From Paludisphaera rhizosphaerae (GTDB lineage: Bacteria > Planctomycetota > Planctomycetia > Isosphaerales > Isosphaeraceae), in the NCBI RefSeq assembly GCF_011065895.1, contig NZ_JAALCR010000001.1:434001-498000 (forward strand): a DNA stretch of 64,000 bases. The letters are read 5' to 3'. Both the position numbers and the translations under genes were made by a program. Of the stretch, positions 8,883 through 19,010 are shown piece by piece; the first letter of the stretch is position 1; each line of letters starts with the position of its first letter. The notes below the pieces were generated by a model. The model ran no database searches, was not told the origin of the DNA, and saw only the letters and a list, made by a program, of their open reading frames with translations.

Positions 8883-9812
8883 ATGCTCTCGATCCACGAC
8901 CTGCGGGTCGACTACGACGACTTCTGCGCCGTGCACGACCTGTCCCTGGAGGTCGGGCCTGGGGAGGTCTGCGGCTTGATCGGCCCGAACGGGGCAGGCA
9001 AGACCTCGACGATGCGGACGATCCTCGGCCTGATCGAGCCGACCTACGGCGAGATCAGGATCCTGGGAGCAAGCCTCCAGGAAGATCATGAGCTGGTCGG
9101 CCGCGCCGTGGGGTTCATGCCGGACTTCCCGCCGGTGTATGAAGACCTGAAGGTCTGGGAGTTCCTCGACCTGTTCGCGTCGAGCTACCGCATCCCCAGA
9201 CCGTTGCGGAAGGACGTCGTCGAGCGGCACCTGGATCTGGTGGGCTTGACGGAGAAGCGCGACGCGGCCGTCACGGGGCTCTCGCGGGGGATGCGCCAGC
9301 GGATGATGCTCGCCAAGACGCTCATCCCCGATCCGGCGGTCCTGCTGCTGGACGAGCCGGCCAGCGGCGTCGACCCACAGGGGCGGATCGACCTCAAGAA
9401 CATTCTCAAGAAGGTTTCGGCCGAGGGGAAAGCCGTGCTGATCTCGTCGCACATCCTCGCCGAGATGAACGAATTCTGCACGTCCGTCGCGATCATGGAG
9501 CGCGGGAGGCTGGTCGTCGGCGGCCGGATCGAGGAGGTCAACCGCCGGATCATGGGCGACGCGGTGATCTCCGTCGAGGTCCTCTCGGGTGCCGACGCCT
9601 TCCGTCGGGTCATCGCCGAGGACGGCCACGCCGCCGAACTCCACGCGAAGGAGGGAGGCGTTTTCGAGTTCCGTTACCGAGGCGACGCCGAGGCGGCCGG
9701 CGAGTTGCTGGCCAGGCTGATTGGCGCCGGCGTGCGGATCTCGTCGTTCTCTCGCCGCAAGGACAACCTGGAAGAACTGTTCCTCAAGGTCGGCGCCAAG
9801 GAGTTGTCTTGA
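8883..9812 (+). CDS. ABC transporter ATP-binding subunit (ABC-2 exporter type)
   Basis: A 309-residue ATPase of the CcmA/ABC-2 exporter class that would drive the permease encoded next. Motifs in order: Walker A GPNGAGKTS near residue 37, a Q-loop region in GRAVGFMPD, a modified signature LSRGMRQRM near 138 (in place of LSGGQ, a common variant in this class), Walker B VLLLDEPASGVD near 157 and the H-loop His in ISSHIL. A C-terminal extension (about 220-309) is typical of this class. The ATG at 8883 has GAGGACGAAG upstream. The stop TGA shares one base with the permease start (TGATG), so translation is coupled. The substrate is not evident. Confidence 0.92.
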   Translation: MLSIHDLRVDYDDFCAVHDLSLEVGPGEVCGLIGPNGAGKTSTMRTILGLIEPTYGEIRILGASLQEDHELVGRAVGFMPDFPPVYEDLKVWEFLDLFASSYRIPRPLRKDVVERHLDLVGLTEKRDAAVTGLSRGMRQRMMLAKTLIPDPAVLLLDEPASGVDPQGRIDLKNILKKVSAEGKAVLISSHILAEMNEFCTSVAIMERGRLVVGGRIEEVNRRIMGDAVISVEVLSGADAFRRVIAEDGHAAELHAKEGGVFEFRYRGDAEAAGELLARLIGAGVRISSFSRRKDNLEELFLKVGAKELS

Positions 9813-11320
9813 TGTTGCGCGACTGGCTGGACAACCCGATCTTCATCAAGCACGTCCGCTCGCGGCTTCGGCCCCAGGCGTTGGCGACCTCGGCCGCGGT
9901 CACGATCCTCATCTGCCTTTGCATCGTCGTCGGCGCCTACCAGTCGCGTTCGATCGGCGGTCCCGAGGGGTTCTCGGCGCTCATGGTCCTGCAGTTCATT
10001 CTGCTGGCGATCATGGGGTCGACGCAGGTAGGAGCTTCCATCGGCTCCGCGCGAGCGTCGGGCATCCTGGACTTCCACCGGGTCTCGCCGCAAAGCCCCT
10101 GGGAGTTGGCGCTCGGGTTCCTGTTGGGGGCCCCCGTCCGCGAGTATCTCCTGACCGCCCTGACCATTCCCTTCGCCCTCTTCTTCGTGATGATGGGCGA
10201 TCCCGACTTCCGCGGGCTCGTTCAGGCGGAGGTTCTCCTGGTGGCCGTGGCATTGTCGTTGCACGCCATGTCGCTGCTGGGCGGGCTGACGTTGAAGGGG
10301 GCGATGTCCGGCCAGAACGCGCTGGGGTTCACCGTGGTGATCGGCATCTTCGTCGTCGGCCCCCTCTTCGGCGCCTTCCGGCTGCTCTCCGGGCTTTTGA
10401 TCGCGGACGAACACCTGGAGTTGTTTTGGGTTCCGCTCCCCTGGCTGGCCTTCGTCCTGCTGCACCTCGCGGCCGTGTTTTACTTCTTCATGCTGGCGTC
10501 CACGCGGAAGATGGAGTCGGAGCGGAAGCATAGCCTGACCAAGCCCCAGGCGGTTGCGGCGATGGCCACGCTCTCTCTGCTCGCGATCGGCGGCATGTCG
10601 AACTGGAACATCGAGGGAGGCGTGCAGTTGGCCGCCCTTTACGTGTTGATGGTTGTCGGAATGGTCCTCGTCGGCCTGGCGACTCCGAGCCTGTCGGAAT
10701 ATGACAAGTGCCTGCGACGTGCGCGGAAGCAGGGTATCGCCCGGCTCCCGCTCTGGGACGACTTCGCGCCAAACCGCCCGACGGTCGCCGTGATCTGCGC
10801 GGTCTTGCTGGCCACGGCTTCGATCTTCGGCACAACGATCGAAAGCGTCCCTGGCCAGGGCAACGTCACGCGGGCCGGCTTTCCGCTCTCGGTGGCGGTG
10901 GCCGTGATGGTCGTGGCCTATTTCGGGCTGAGCTTTCAGTATTTCCTGCTGCGTTTCGGGAGAAGGGCGTCGAACTTCTTCGGCCTCTTCCTGTTCATCG
11001 CGTGGGCGTTGCCGCTGGTGCTGGGGATCATCACGTTTGCATCAGTCGGCCCCATGGGTCGGGACGCGCGGCCCGCGATGATCTTTTCGGCGACCCCGAT
11101 CGTCGGCGTGGCCGCGGCTTCTGGCATATTCGAGTCCGAAGCCGGCTCAGGCCCGGCGATGGTCGCGCTGACCCTGGCCCTGCTCTTCGCCTTCGTCTTC
11201 AACATGCTCTACACGAAGGCGATCCGCCGGGTCCGCATGGCCGTCGAGGAAAGCGATCCGCTCAAGCCCGAACCCGATCCCCTCGGCCTCGCCCCCGAGC
11301 CGGCTCCGGCGACGGGGTGA
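9812..11320 (+). CDS. ABC transporter permease
   Basis: A 502-residue integral membrane protein with roughly ten to twelve hydrophobic segments spread along its length. It begins with a short cytoplasmic stretch (DNPIFIKHVRSRLR) and ends in a Pro-rich cytoplasmic tail. It would form the membrane channel for the ATPase encoded immediately upstream, with which it overlaps by one base. The segment DFHRVSPQSPWELALGFLLG resembles the coupling region of ABC-2 type permeases. The open frame also contains a TTG three bases earlier; the ATG at 9812 is the more natural start. The gene converges on the TlpA-like gene with only 23 bases between stops. I cannot assign a substrate. Confidence 0.8.
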   Translation: MLRDWLDNPIFIKHVRSRLRPQALATSAAVTILICLCIVVGAYQSRSIGGPEGFSALMVLQFILLAIMGSTQVGASIGSARASGILDFHRVSPQSPWELALGFLLGAPVREYLLTALTIPFALFFVMMGDPDFRGLVQAEVLLVAVALSLHAMSLLGGLTLKGAMSGQNALGFTVVIGIFVVGPLFGAFRLLSGLLIADEHLELFWVPLPWLAFVLLHLAAVFYFFMLASTRKMESERKHSLTKPQAVAAMATLSLLAIGGMSNWNIEGGVQLAALYVLMVVGMVLVGLATPSLSEYDKCLRRARKQGIARLPLWDDFAPNRPTVAVICAVLLATASIFGTTIESVPGQGNVTRAGFPLSVAVAVMVVAYFGLSFQYFLLRFGRRASNFFGLFLFIAWALPLVLGIITFASVGPMGRDARPAMIFSATPIVGVAAASGIFESEAGSGPAMVALTLALLFAFVFNMLYTKAIRRVRMAVEESDPLKPEPDPLGLAPEPAPATG

Positions 11321-11343
11321 AGCGAGTTGATGATCCTGGCCGA

Positions 11344-12327
11344 TCAGCCGGCCGGCCGGAGCGTCCTGGAGAGGGCCTCGTCGAGCGCCCCGCCGCGAAG
11401 GTCCAGTCGAATGATCGTCCCCTGCGGATCGATCAGATAGGTGGCCGGGATCGAGCTGACGCCGAAGGCCTCCACCAGATCCGCGCCCGCCGTCGCGTTG
11501 TGGAGCTGGATCCAGGGCAACTTGCGGGTTTTCACGAAGTCGGCCACGGCCGTTCGCGTATCGTCCAGGCTGACGCTGACGATCTCGAAGCCGGAGCCGT
11601 GATACTTCTTGTAAGCCTCTTGAAGGCGGGGAAGTTCTGCGAGGTTGGGCATGCACCAGGTCGCCCAGAAGTCGACCAGAACGTACTTGCCGCGAAGGTC
11701 CGCCAGCCGAACGGTCTTCCCCTCGACGTCCTGAGCTTCCACCGCGGGCGCAGGCTTGCCGACGCGAGCCAGGCGGCCTAGCTCGGTCTCAACCTTCAGC
11801 TTGAGCGCCGCGCTATCGGGGAACTTGGCCGCGAGCGTCTGGTACACCTGGGCGGCGGTCTCGATCTCGCCGGCGGCGACGGCCGATGCGGCGAAGGTCT
11901 CGGAGAAGCTCGCGGCGAACTCCTCCTGCTCGGCCATCGTCAGGCCTTGCATCAGTTCCTTGTAACGCGACAGAGCCTCGGGAAACTGCTTGGCCTTTGC
12001 CTTCGCCATCACGGCGATGACCTGCGCCAGCGAGCGGACGGGCCCTTCAGGCTGTTCCTTGAGATAGCGCTCGGCGGATTCCTGATTCTCAACGAACCAG
12101 TCGTGTTCGATCGCCTTGTTGAAGAGTGCGGCGTAGGCCTGATCGCGGTCCTCCGCTTTCGGACTGCGGATCAGGTACTCGCTCAACTCGCGAACGAGGG
12201 TCCGGTCGTTGCGGTTGAGGATTTCGGCGACGCTCTCCGTCGCCGGAGCCTGGGCCCGCGACGTGGACGCCGACGCCAGAACCAACGACACGGCAATCAA
12301 TCCCATTCCGCGACGGCGAAAGTCCAC
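11344..12327 (-). CDS. TlpA-like thioredoxin-fold protein lacking the resolving cysteine
   Basis: A 327-residue exported protein: a signal peptide (cleavage probably after SRAQA, ~26), a helical region to about 185, then a TlpA/ResA-type thioredoxin domain. That domain keeps the beta strand VLVDFWATW and the cis-Pro loop SIPATYLID. The active site reads WCMPN instead of WCxPC: Cys225 is present but the second cysteine is Asn228 (codon AAC). A dithiol oxidoreductase normally needs both, so this copy cannot do ordinary disulfide exchange. It could be a monothiol, peroxiredoxin-like or binding protein. It lies between the convergent ABC permease and the glycosyltransferase; no cytochrome maturation genes are adjacent. 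Confidence 0.85.
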   Translation of the reverse strand: MDFRRRGMGLIAVSLVLASASTSRAQAPATESVAEILNRNDRTLVRELSEYLIRSPKAEDRDQAYAALFNKAIEHDWFVENQESAERYLKEQPEGPVRSLAQVIAVMAKAKAKQFPEALSRYKELMQGLTMAEQEEFAASFSETFAASAVAAGEIETAAQVYQTLAAKFPDSAALKLKVETELGRLARVGKPAPAVEAQDVEGKTVRLADLRGKYVLVDFWATWCMPNLAELPRLQEAYKKYHGSGFEIVSVSLDDTRTAVADFVKTRKLPWIQLHNATAGADLVEAFGVSSIPATYLIDPQGTIIRLDLRGGALDEALSRTLRPAG

Positions 12328-12376
12328 GGCGCATTCCTCCTGGAGTGCCTGCTCCCTCTTCCCTGCCGGACACGCT

Positions 12377-13783
12377 TCAGCCGACTTCCGCCGGCTCCAT
12401 CATCACGGTCACCGGCTGCCGGACCGCCGGACGAGCCGGGGCGGTCAGGCTGTGAAGCAGTTCATACCATTGGTAGCAGCAAGGCCCCATCTCGTGCGAG
12501 GCCAGAAACGCCTCTCGGCCGTTCTCGCCCATCCGCCGGGCCAGGTCGCGATCGTCGCGAAGTCGTTGGATCGCATCGACGACCCCCTCGGAGTCGCCGT
12601 ACTCGACGGTGAAGCCCCCCTCCGAGCGTCGGATCAGGTCCGCTGACTCGCAATGCGCGGGGCCGACGAACAGGGCCGGCCGCGAGGCCGACATGATGCC
12701 GTAGAGCTTCCCCGGCACCACGATCCCGGTCATCTCGGGTCGCATGGAGATCAGGTGGACGTCGGCCGTCGAGAGCGACAGATGAAGCTGTTCGCGAGGG
12801 ACGTAGTCGAGGATCCGGACGTTGTCGAGGCCGTCCTGCTCCTTGGCCGCCTTCACCTCAGCGAGCCTCGGCCCGCCGCCGACGAACAAGAAGACCACGT
12901 CCTTCTGGTCGCGGAGAGTCTTCGCCGCCGCCATGAACTCGTCAAAGGTGTGGGCCAGGCCCATGTTTCCGGAGTACATGCAGACGAGTTCGTCGCCGAA
13001 GCCCAGCGACTTCCTCAGCGAGTTCTCCGAGTGCGGAACGGGCCGAACCTCGTCCTCGCGGCTCCAGACGGGGATCGTGGCGATGCGATCGGGGCGGACC
13101 TTCTTCATCAAGATCCGGTCGGCCATGTACGGGCCCAGAACGACCACGCGGTCCGCCTGACGGAGAACGGCGTCGCTGAGCCAGGCGAGCGAACGGACGA
13201 TCGGGTTCTTCGGCGACATTCGCTTGAGTGCGAGGCTGGCGTCGGGGTGGAGGTCCATGCTCCAGCAGACGTGGGTCGAGCCCTTCATCTTCCGGAGGAT
13301 CGTCCCGACGAGGCCGATGATCGGCGGCGTCGTCAGGGTTACCACCAGATCGAACCGAGGGAGCCGAACCGCTCGGATGGCGGCTCGCGCGTAGAAACTC
13401 AAGTAGTCGGTCATCCGGCTCAGCGTGCTCTTGCGCCCCTTCGAGGTCGCGGGCACGCGATGGATGTGGACGCCGTTGTGAATTTCTTCCGCCGGAGGCG
13501 TGGGAGCGCCCGGCTTGTATCGCCCCTGCGAGCAGAGGACGTGGCACTCGAACCCGCGCGCAGCCAGCGACTCTGCAAGGTCGGTCAAATGCTGTGCGGT
13601 GGAGGCGTGGTCGGGCCAATAATACTGGTTGATGAAGAGGACCCGCCGGCCGGCCGCAGTCTCGGAGGAGGCGTCGTCGCCCTCGTCGTCGGGCTCAAGA
13701 CCGAAGGTGTGAGGGGGCTTTCCCAGCCCCGCCGCCCGCGCCGGTTCGGAGCGGCTGCGAAACCAGAGCTTCCGGTTCACCAT
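12377..13783 (-). CDS. Glycosyltransferase family 4, WcaI/WbuB-like
   Basis: A 468-residue GT-B glycosyltransferase. The N-terminal domain begins, after a ~47-residue low-complexity head, with VLFINQYYWPDHASTAQHL, the pattern of WcaI/WbuB-like enzymes. The C-terminal nucleotide-sugar domain carries MYSGNMGLAHTF near 265 and the donor-binding LISMRPEMTGIVVPGKLYG near 350. Such enzymes add a sugar to a lipid-linked glycan at the inner membrane face. The frame opens at 13831, but the ATG at 13783 has AGGTGG upstream and is the better start. The sugar epimerase gene lies upstream on the same strand, about 157 bases away behind a hairpin. The likely role is exopolysaccharide or cell-surface glycan synthesis. 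Confidence 0.87.
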   Translation of the reverse strand: MVNRKLWFRSRSEPARAAGLGKPPHTFGLEPDDEGDDASSETAAGRRVLFINQYYWPDHASTAQHLTDLAESLAARGFECHVLCSQGRYKPGAPTPPAEEIHNGVHIHRVPATSKGRKSTLSRMTDYLSFYARAAIRAVRLPRFDLVVTLTTPPIIGLVGTILRKMKGSTHVCWSMDLHPDASLALKRMSPKNPIVRSLAWLSDAVLRQADRVVVLGPYMADRILMKKVRPDRIATIPVWSREDEVRPVPHSENSLRKSLGFGDELVCMYSGNMGLAHTFDEFMAAAKTLRDQKDVVFLFVGGGPRLAEVKAAKEQDGLDNVRILDYVPREQLHLSLSTADVHLISMRPEMTGIVVPGKLYGIMSASRPALFVGPAHCESADLIRRSEGGFTVEYGDSEGVVDAIQRLRDDRDLARRMGENGREAFLASHEMGPCCYQWYELLHSLTAPARPAVRQPVTVMMEPAEVG

Positions 13784-13853
13784 GTCGTCGTCCACCTGGA
13801 CCGTCGCGGCCCGCCAGAAGGTGTGTCGCAAGTCGATGAGCGACGTAAGGACC

Positions 13854-13889
13854 GCCGCGCGGGGGAAGGGGAGTTTCCACCCGCGCGGC
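13854..13889 (-). terminator. Stem-loop between epimerase and glycosyltransferase genes
   Basis: A 10-bp perfect GC-rich stem (GCCGCGCGGG with its complement) with an inner GGAA/TTCC extension. It lies about 50 bases after the epimerase stop and 70 before the glycosyltransferase start. No T-run follows, so it may be a weak terminator or a transcript-processing hairpin. Confidence 0.45.
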
Positions 13890-13940
13890 GAGAAGCTTCG
13901 GGGGAGCCGTGATGCGGCGGCCCCCCCGCCGGATCGAGAC

Positions 13941-14870
13941 TCAGACGTTCGCGAACGGGTTCTGGAACGAGATGAGCTTGGCCGCGCGGACCAGCTCGGC
14001 GATGCCGCGGTCGAGGTCGATGGTGGTCTCGAACCCCTTGGCGCGGATCTTCTCGTAGGAGACCTCGTAGTTGCGCTGGTCGGCGTCGCTGCCGACTTCG
14101 GCGAAGTGGAGGTAGAAGTCCGTGTGCTCCAGGATCTTCCTGGCCACGTCTTCCTTGGTGAAGTTCATGCTCTCGTGGCCGACGTTGTAGACGTCGTCCT
14201 TCACGTCGTCCCAGCGCTCCAGGGCGAACATGAACGAGCGGCCCATGTCGCGAACGTGGACGAAGGTCCGCTTGAAGCCGCCCTCATAGACGATGAGGTT
14301 GCGGTTCTTCACGGCCTGGTAGGTGAAGTCGTTCGGCATCAGGTCGAGTCGCATCCGGTTGCTGACGCCGAAGGCGGTGGCGAACCGATAAGCGATGCCG
14401 TTGCCGGAATCCAGGACCATCTGCTCGGCCTCGGCCTTGGTCTCGCCGTAGAGCGTGATCGGGGCGCGGGGGGTGTCTTCGTTGCAGATGTAATCGGGGA
14501 TCGAGCCGTAGATCGAGCCCGTCGACGCGAACAGGAAGCGGGTGTCCTTGGACCGGGCGGCCAGCAGGTTGCGCGTCCCCTCGACGTTGATCTCGCGGGC
14601 GAGCTGCGGCTCCTTCTTGCACGCCGGGTAGCCGACGATCGCCGCCAGGTGGATGATCGCGTCGACGTCTTCAACGGCCTTCTTGACCGCGTTGGGGTCG
14701 CAGACGTCGCCCTGCTGAAGCTCGAAGTAGCGATGCTGGCAGCAAGGGAGCAGGCCCTGGCCGGAGAACTTGAGGTTGTCGAGGACTCGGACGCGGTGGC
14801 CCTGCTCGAGCAGCATCGGGACCAACGTGGAGCCGACGTAGCCGGCTCCGCCGGTGACGAGGATACGCAT
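13941..14870 (-). CDS. NAD-dependent sugar epimerase/dehydratase (extended SDR)
   Basis: A 309-residue extended short-chain dehydrogenase. The NAD-binding TGGAGYVGST sits at the N-terminus, the acidic cofactor loop in GDVCDP follows, the catalytic Ser/Thr lies in FASTGSIYG, and the YxxxK pair in LYGETKAE. It resembles nucleotide-sugar epimerases and 4,6-dehydratases acting on UDP- or GDP-sugars; the sequence does not settle which. The frame begins four codons earlier (14882), but the ATG at 14870 starts directly at the conserved MRILVTGG and has AAGGATGG upstream. It is followed on the same strand by the glycosyltransferase gene, so it may supply that enzyme's sugar donor. Confidence 0.86.
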   Translation of the reverse strand: MRILVTGGAGYVGSTLVPMLLEQGHRVRVLDNLKFSGQGLLPCCQHRYFELQQGDVCDPNAVKKAVEDVDAIIHLAAIVGYPACKKEPQLAREINVEGTRNLLAARSKDTRFLFASTGSIYGSIPDYICNEDTPRAPITLYGETKAEAEQMVLDSGNGIAYRFATAFGVSNRMRLDLMPNDFTYQAVKNRNLIVYEGGFKRTFVHVRDMGRSFMFALERWDDVKDDVYNVGHESMNFTKEDVARKILEHTDFYLHFAEVGSDADQRNYEVSYEKIRAKGFETTIDLDRGIAELVRAAKLISFQNPFANV

Positions 14871-15366
14871 GGCGGGTTCCATCCTTGGTGAGGTTGCGAC
14901 GCGCCTGGGGCGTCGTCTTGTCGTCGGTGACGGATAGCAGGGCCGACAAGTAACGGGCTAACGATGCGTCGGCGTCGCGCGCCAGGCCCCCGTCCTTGTG
15001 GGCTTGTCCATGGGTTGCGAAACAGCGTCCTGGTACGGACTGGGCGATCGTGAAATCAATGAAGTCGAATCTTCCTGGGTCGGCCCCGAGTAACCTTAGA
15101 ACCTGCGGTTCGTTGGTCGGGGAGCCGGCTCGCCGGTCCGTGGGCGAGAGTATCGGCGGACTTGACGCTGGTGTCAATCGCACTTCCGCCAGGTTTTTCG
15201 CGTCGGCCCATCGGGGCCTGCTCGGGGCAGAGCGCGACGTCCCGGCGCCGCGGCTGGACGACCGACCGCTCCCCATTGCGTTGACGGATCGAGGTCGGGA
15301 TCGGTATAGGGTCAGGAGAGGGCCGGCCGTCGACGGCCGCCGAGACGCCAGGCGGAGGTGTCGCCC
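14871..15366. other. Intergenic region upstream of glmS
   Basis: A 496-base divergent gap between the epimerase and glmS. It contains the glmS promoter (15281-15310) and a short inverted repeat TTGAC/GTCAA at 15162-15177. No reading frame is convincing, and I see no glmS-ribozyme-like core before the start. Confidence 0.5.
15281..15310 (+). promoter_or_regulatory. Sigma-70-like promoter of glmS
   Basis: TTGACG at 15281-15286 and TATAGG at 15305-15310, separated by 18 bases. This would start transcription near 15317 and give a leader of about 50 bases before the ATG at 15367. Confidence 0.6.
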
Positions 15367-17208
<1,842 letters not shown>

Positions 17209-17225
17209 CGGGCTTCGAAACAAGG

Positions 17226-17262
17226 CGGGCGTCGCCCGGCCGGATTCGGCCGTCGACGCCCG
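17226..17262. terminator. Shared hairpin between convergent glmS and LTxxQ genes
   Basis: A 9-bp outer stem (CGGGCGTCG with its complement) encloses a second CGGCCG/CGGCCG stem. It sits 17 bases after the glmS stop and before the stop of the opposing gene, so it could serve both. No T-run follows. Confidence 0.5.
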
Positions 17263-17290
17263 TCCGATGACTCAACGAGTCGCAGTCGGC

Positions 17291-17995
17291 TCAGTTATTG
17301 GGGCGACGGCCGCCGCCGGGGCCGCCAGGACCGCCCATGCGGACCTCGAAGGGAGCGCCAAGGATCTTGGCGAATTCGGCCTTCTGCTCGGAGGTCAGCT
17401 TGGTTTCAGCCTTGGCGATGCCGTCCTTGCGGATGTCGCGCATCTTGGCCATGGCGCCTTCACGGTCGTCCTGGAAGCCCTGCATGGCCTCGCGGTTCTT
17501 CTCCATGGTGTCGCGGGCGATCGAGGCGAGCTCGGACTTCTGAGCGTCGGTCAGCTTCAGGGCCTTCTGAAGTTCTTCGTTCTCGAAGGCGGCCACGCCC
17601 ATGGCCTGATACTGGATGCCCTTGAGGCGAGCGACCTGCTCCGGCTTGAGGATGTCGGCGAGGGCCTTCTGGGCGTCGGCGTTGGCTTCGCGGTTGAGCT
17701 CGCGCATCTTGGTCATGCGCTCTTCGCCTTCGAGGTTCTGGAGCGACTCGCGGGCCGACGCCATCTTCTCGCGGGCCTTCTCGGCGAGGTCGCCGACCTT
17801 GGACTTCTGGTCCTCGGTCAGCTTCAACTCGTCCTGAACGCCGGGGGCCGCCAGCAGCATGGCGACGTTGCCGCCGCCGCCCATCATCCCGCCGCCGAAG
17901 CCGCGGCCGCCGCCGCCGCGCTGCTGAGCCAGGGCCGGAGAGGCCGTCACGGCCACCAGGGCCAGGGCCAGAAGAGACTTGCTCAGAGTGTTCAT
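17291..17995 (-). CDS. Exported LTxxQ-repeat (Spy/CpxP-like) protein
   Basis: A 234-residue secreted protein. The signal peptide ends in SPALAQQ near residue 24. A Gly-rich stretch (about 25-45) and a Gly-rich tail flank a charged, all-helical core. That core contains three LTxxQ-type motifs: LTEDQ near 61, LTDAQ near 148 and LTSEQ near 203, and a related KPEQ variant near 118. LTxxQ repeats mark the Spy/CpxP family of periplasmic chaperones and metal/stress sensors. In planctomycetes many small proteins of this kind exist with unknown roles. The start ATG has GGAGACG upstream. The leader holds a stem-loop at 18061-18090. No partner two-component genes are adjacent. Confidence 0.75.
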   Translation of the reverse strand: MNTLSKSLLALALVAVTASPALAQQRGGGGRGFGGGMMGGGGNVAMLLAAPGVQDELKLTEDQKSKVGDLAEKAREKMASARESLQNLEGEERMTKMRELNREANADAQKALADILKPEQVARLKGIQYQAMGVAAFENEELQKALKLTDAQKSELASIARDTMEKNREAMQGFQDDREGAMAKMRDIRKDGIAKAETKLTSEQKAEFAKILGAPFEVRMGGPGGPGGGRRPNN

Positions 17996-18060
17996 CGCGT
18001 TCGTCTCCGAATTCTGTTTCGATGCGTGTGAAGGCGCCGCCCGTCTGGAACTCGGGGCTG

Positions 18061-18090
18061 CGTCGCCCTCCTAAAGGAGATAAGGCGACG
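18061..18090 (-). terminator. Stem-loop between FHA and LTxxQ genes
   Basis: CGTCGCC at 18061-18067 pairs with GGCGACG at 18084-18090, and CTCCT/AGGAG pairs inside it. It lies about 50 bases beyond the FHA gene stop and about 65 bases ahead of the LTxxQ start. It is either a terminator or a leader hairpin. Confidence 0.45.
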
Positions 18091-18141
18091 TCCCCAATCG
18101 GTCCGACCGTCCTTTTCTCGGTCTGCCGTTCGGATTCCGGA

Positions 18142-18747
18142 TCATTCCGGCTTCTTCACGACTTCGTCCTCAATCAGCTTGAGGAAGTCGTCCTCTTCCG
18201 CCTTCTTGTTCGGCTTTTGCGCGGGTTTGGGCTTGAAGTGCTTGGGGACCGCGTCTTCGAACTCGGCCTCGTCGGCGGAGAGGCGTTCGATGACCTTGGG
18301 CGCCGAGTGCGGCCTGGGCTCTGAGATTGCCTTGCCGTCGGTGTCGAGCCCCGCCAGCTCCATCAGCGAGTGGTGCCGCCTGCGTTCGTCGTGCACCTCC
18401 TCTTCCAGCGTTTGATGGCCGCTGACAAGCGACTCTGGGCCGCTGGGCGTGTAATCAATCGTGTACAGGTGATCGGCGAACCCGAGTTCGTCTTCGGGAA
18501 GGACCGTATGCGGGCTGCTCAATCGGGCTCCGTTGACATGGGTGCCGTTGGTGCTCCCCATGTCCTTGACGTGCCAGAGCCCGTTCATGAGGGTCAAGGT
18601 CGCATGCTTGCCCGAGACGTTCTCGAACTCCAGGCGGATGTCGCACGAAGGCCTCCGGCCGACGAGCAACTGGGTCTTGATCAGCGGGATCGGGTCACCA
18701 CCGCCGACGGGGACCAAGGTCCCATAGATCTCGCGAGAGGGTCCCAT
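18142..18747 (-). CDS. FHA-domain protein
   Basis: A 201-residue cytoplasmic protein. A forkhead-associated domain occupies roughly residues 10-105, with the phosphothreonine-binding GRRPSCDIRL, the SGKHATL segment and DMGSTNGTHVNG all intact. FHA domains bind phosphothreonine and commonly serve Ser/Thr kinase signalling, which is abundant in planctomycetes. The remaining half is charged, probably disordered, and ends in a Lys/Glu-rich segment. The open frame extends to 18834, but the ATG at 18747 has GGAGG upstream and starts right before the domain. No Ser/Thr kinase is encoded nearby, so the partner is unknown. Confidence 0.88.
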   Translation of the reverse strand: MGPSREIYGTLVPVGGGDPIPLIKTQLLVGRRPSCDIRLEFENVSGKHATLTLMNGLWHVKDMGSTNGTHVNGARLSSPHTVLPEDELGFADHLYTIDYTPSGPESLVSGHQTLEEEVHDERRRHHSLMELAGLDTDGKAISEPRPHSAPKVIERLSADEAEFEDAVPKHFKPKPAQKPNKKAEEDDFLKLIEDEVVKKPE

Positions 18748-19010
18748 GTGGTTCCTCCACACTCGAAAGCCGGCGCAGACGAAGAAGTGTACCGGCGCAA
18801 AACGGGATCCTACCCGAGCCCCACGATACACCACAAGCGAGCGCGGTCTAAAATCGTCAGACGACCTCGCCCGGCCGACTAGCCCCTGGCGGGTCGGTCG
18901 GGCCTGGGTTAGCCTCGCAAACGAGCGGCAAGGCGACGGCGATCACCGTCCCAACCGTCCGACGGACGGCTCGGCCGTTCCAGGGACCACCACTCATCCG
19001 ACGAGACACG

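Noticed and set aside
14871-15366. Possible glmS ribozyme
   Set aside because: The leader from the predicted start is only about 50 bases and shows no ribozyme-like core.
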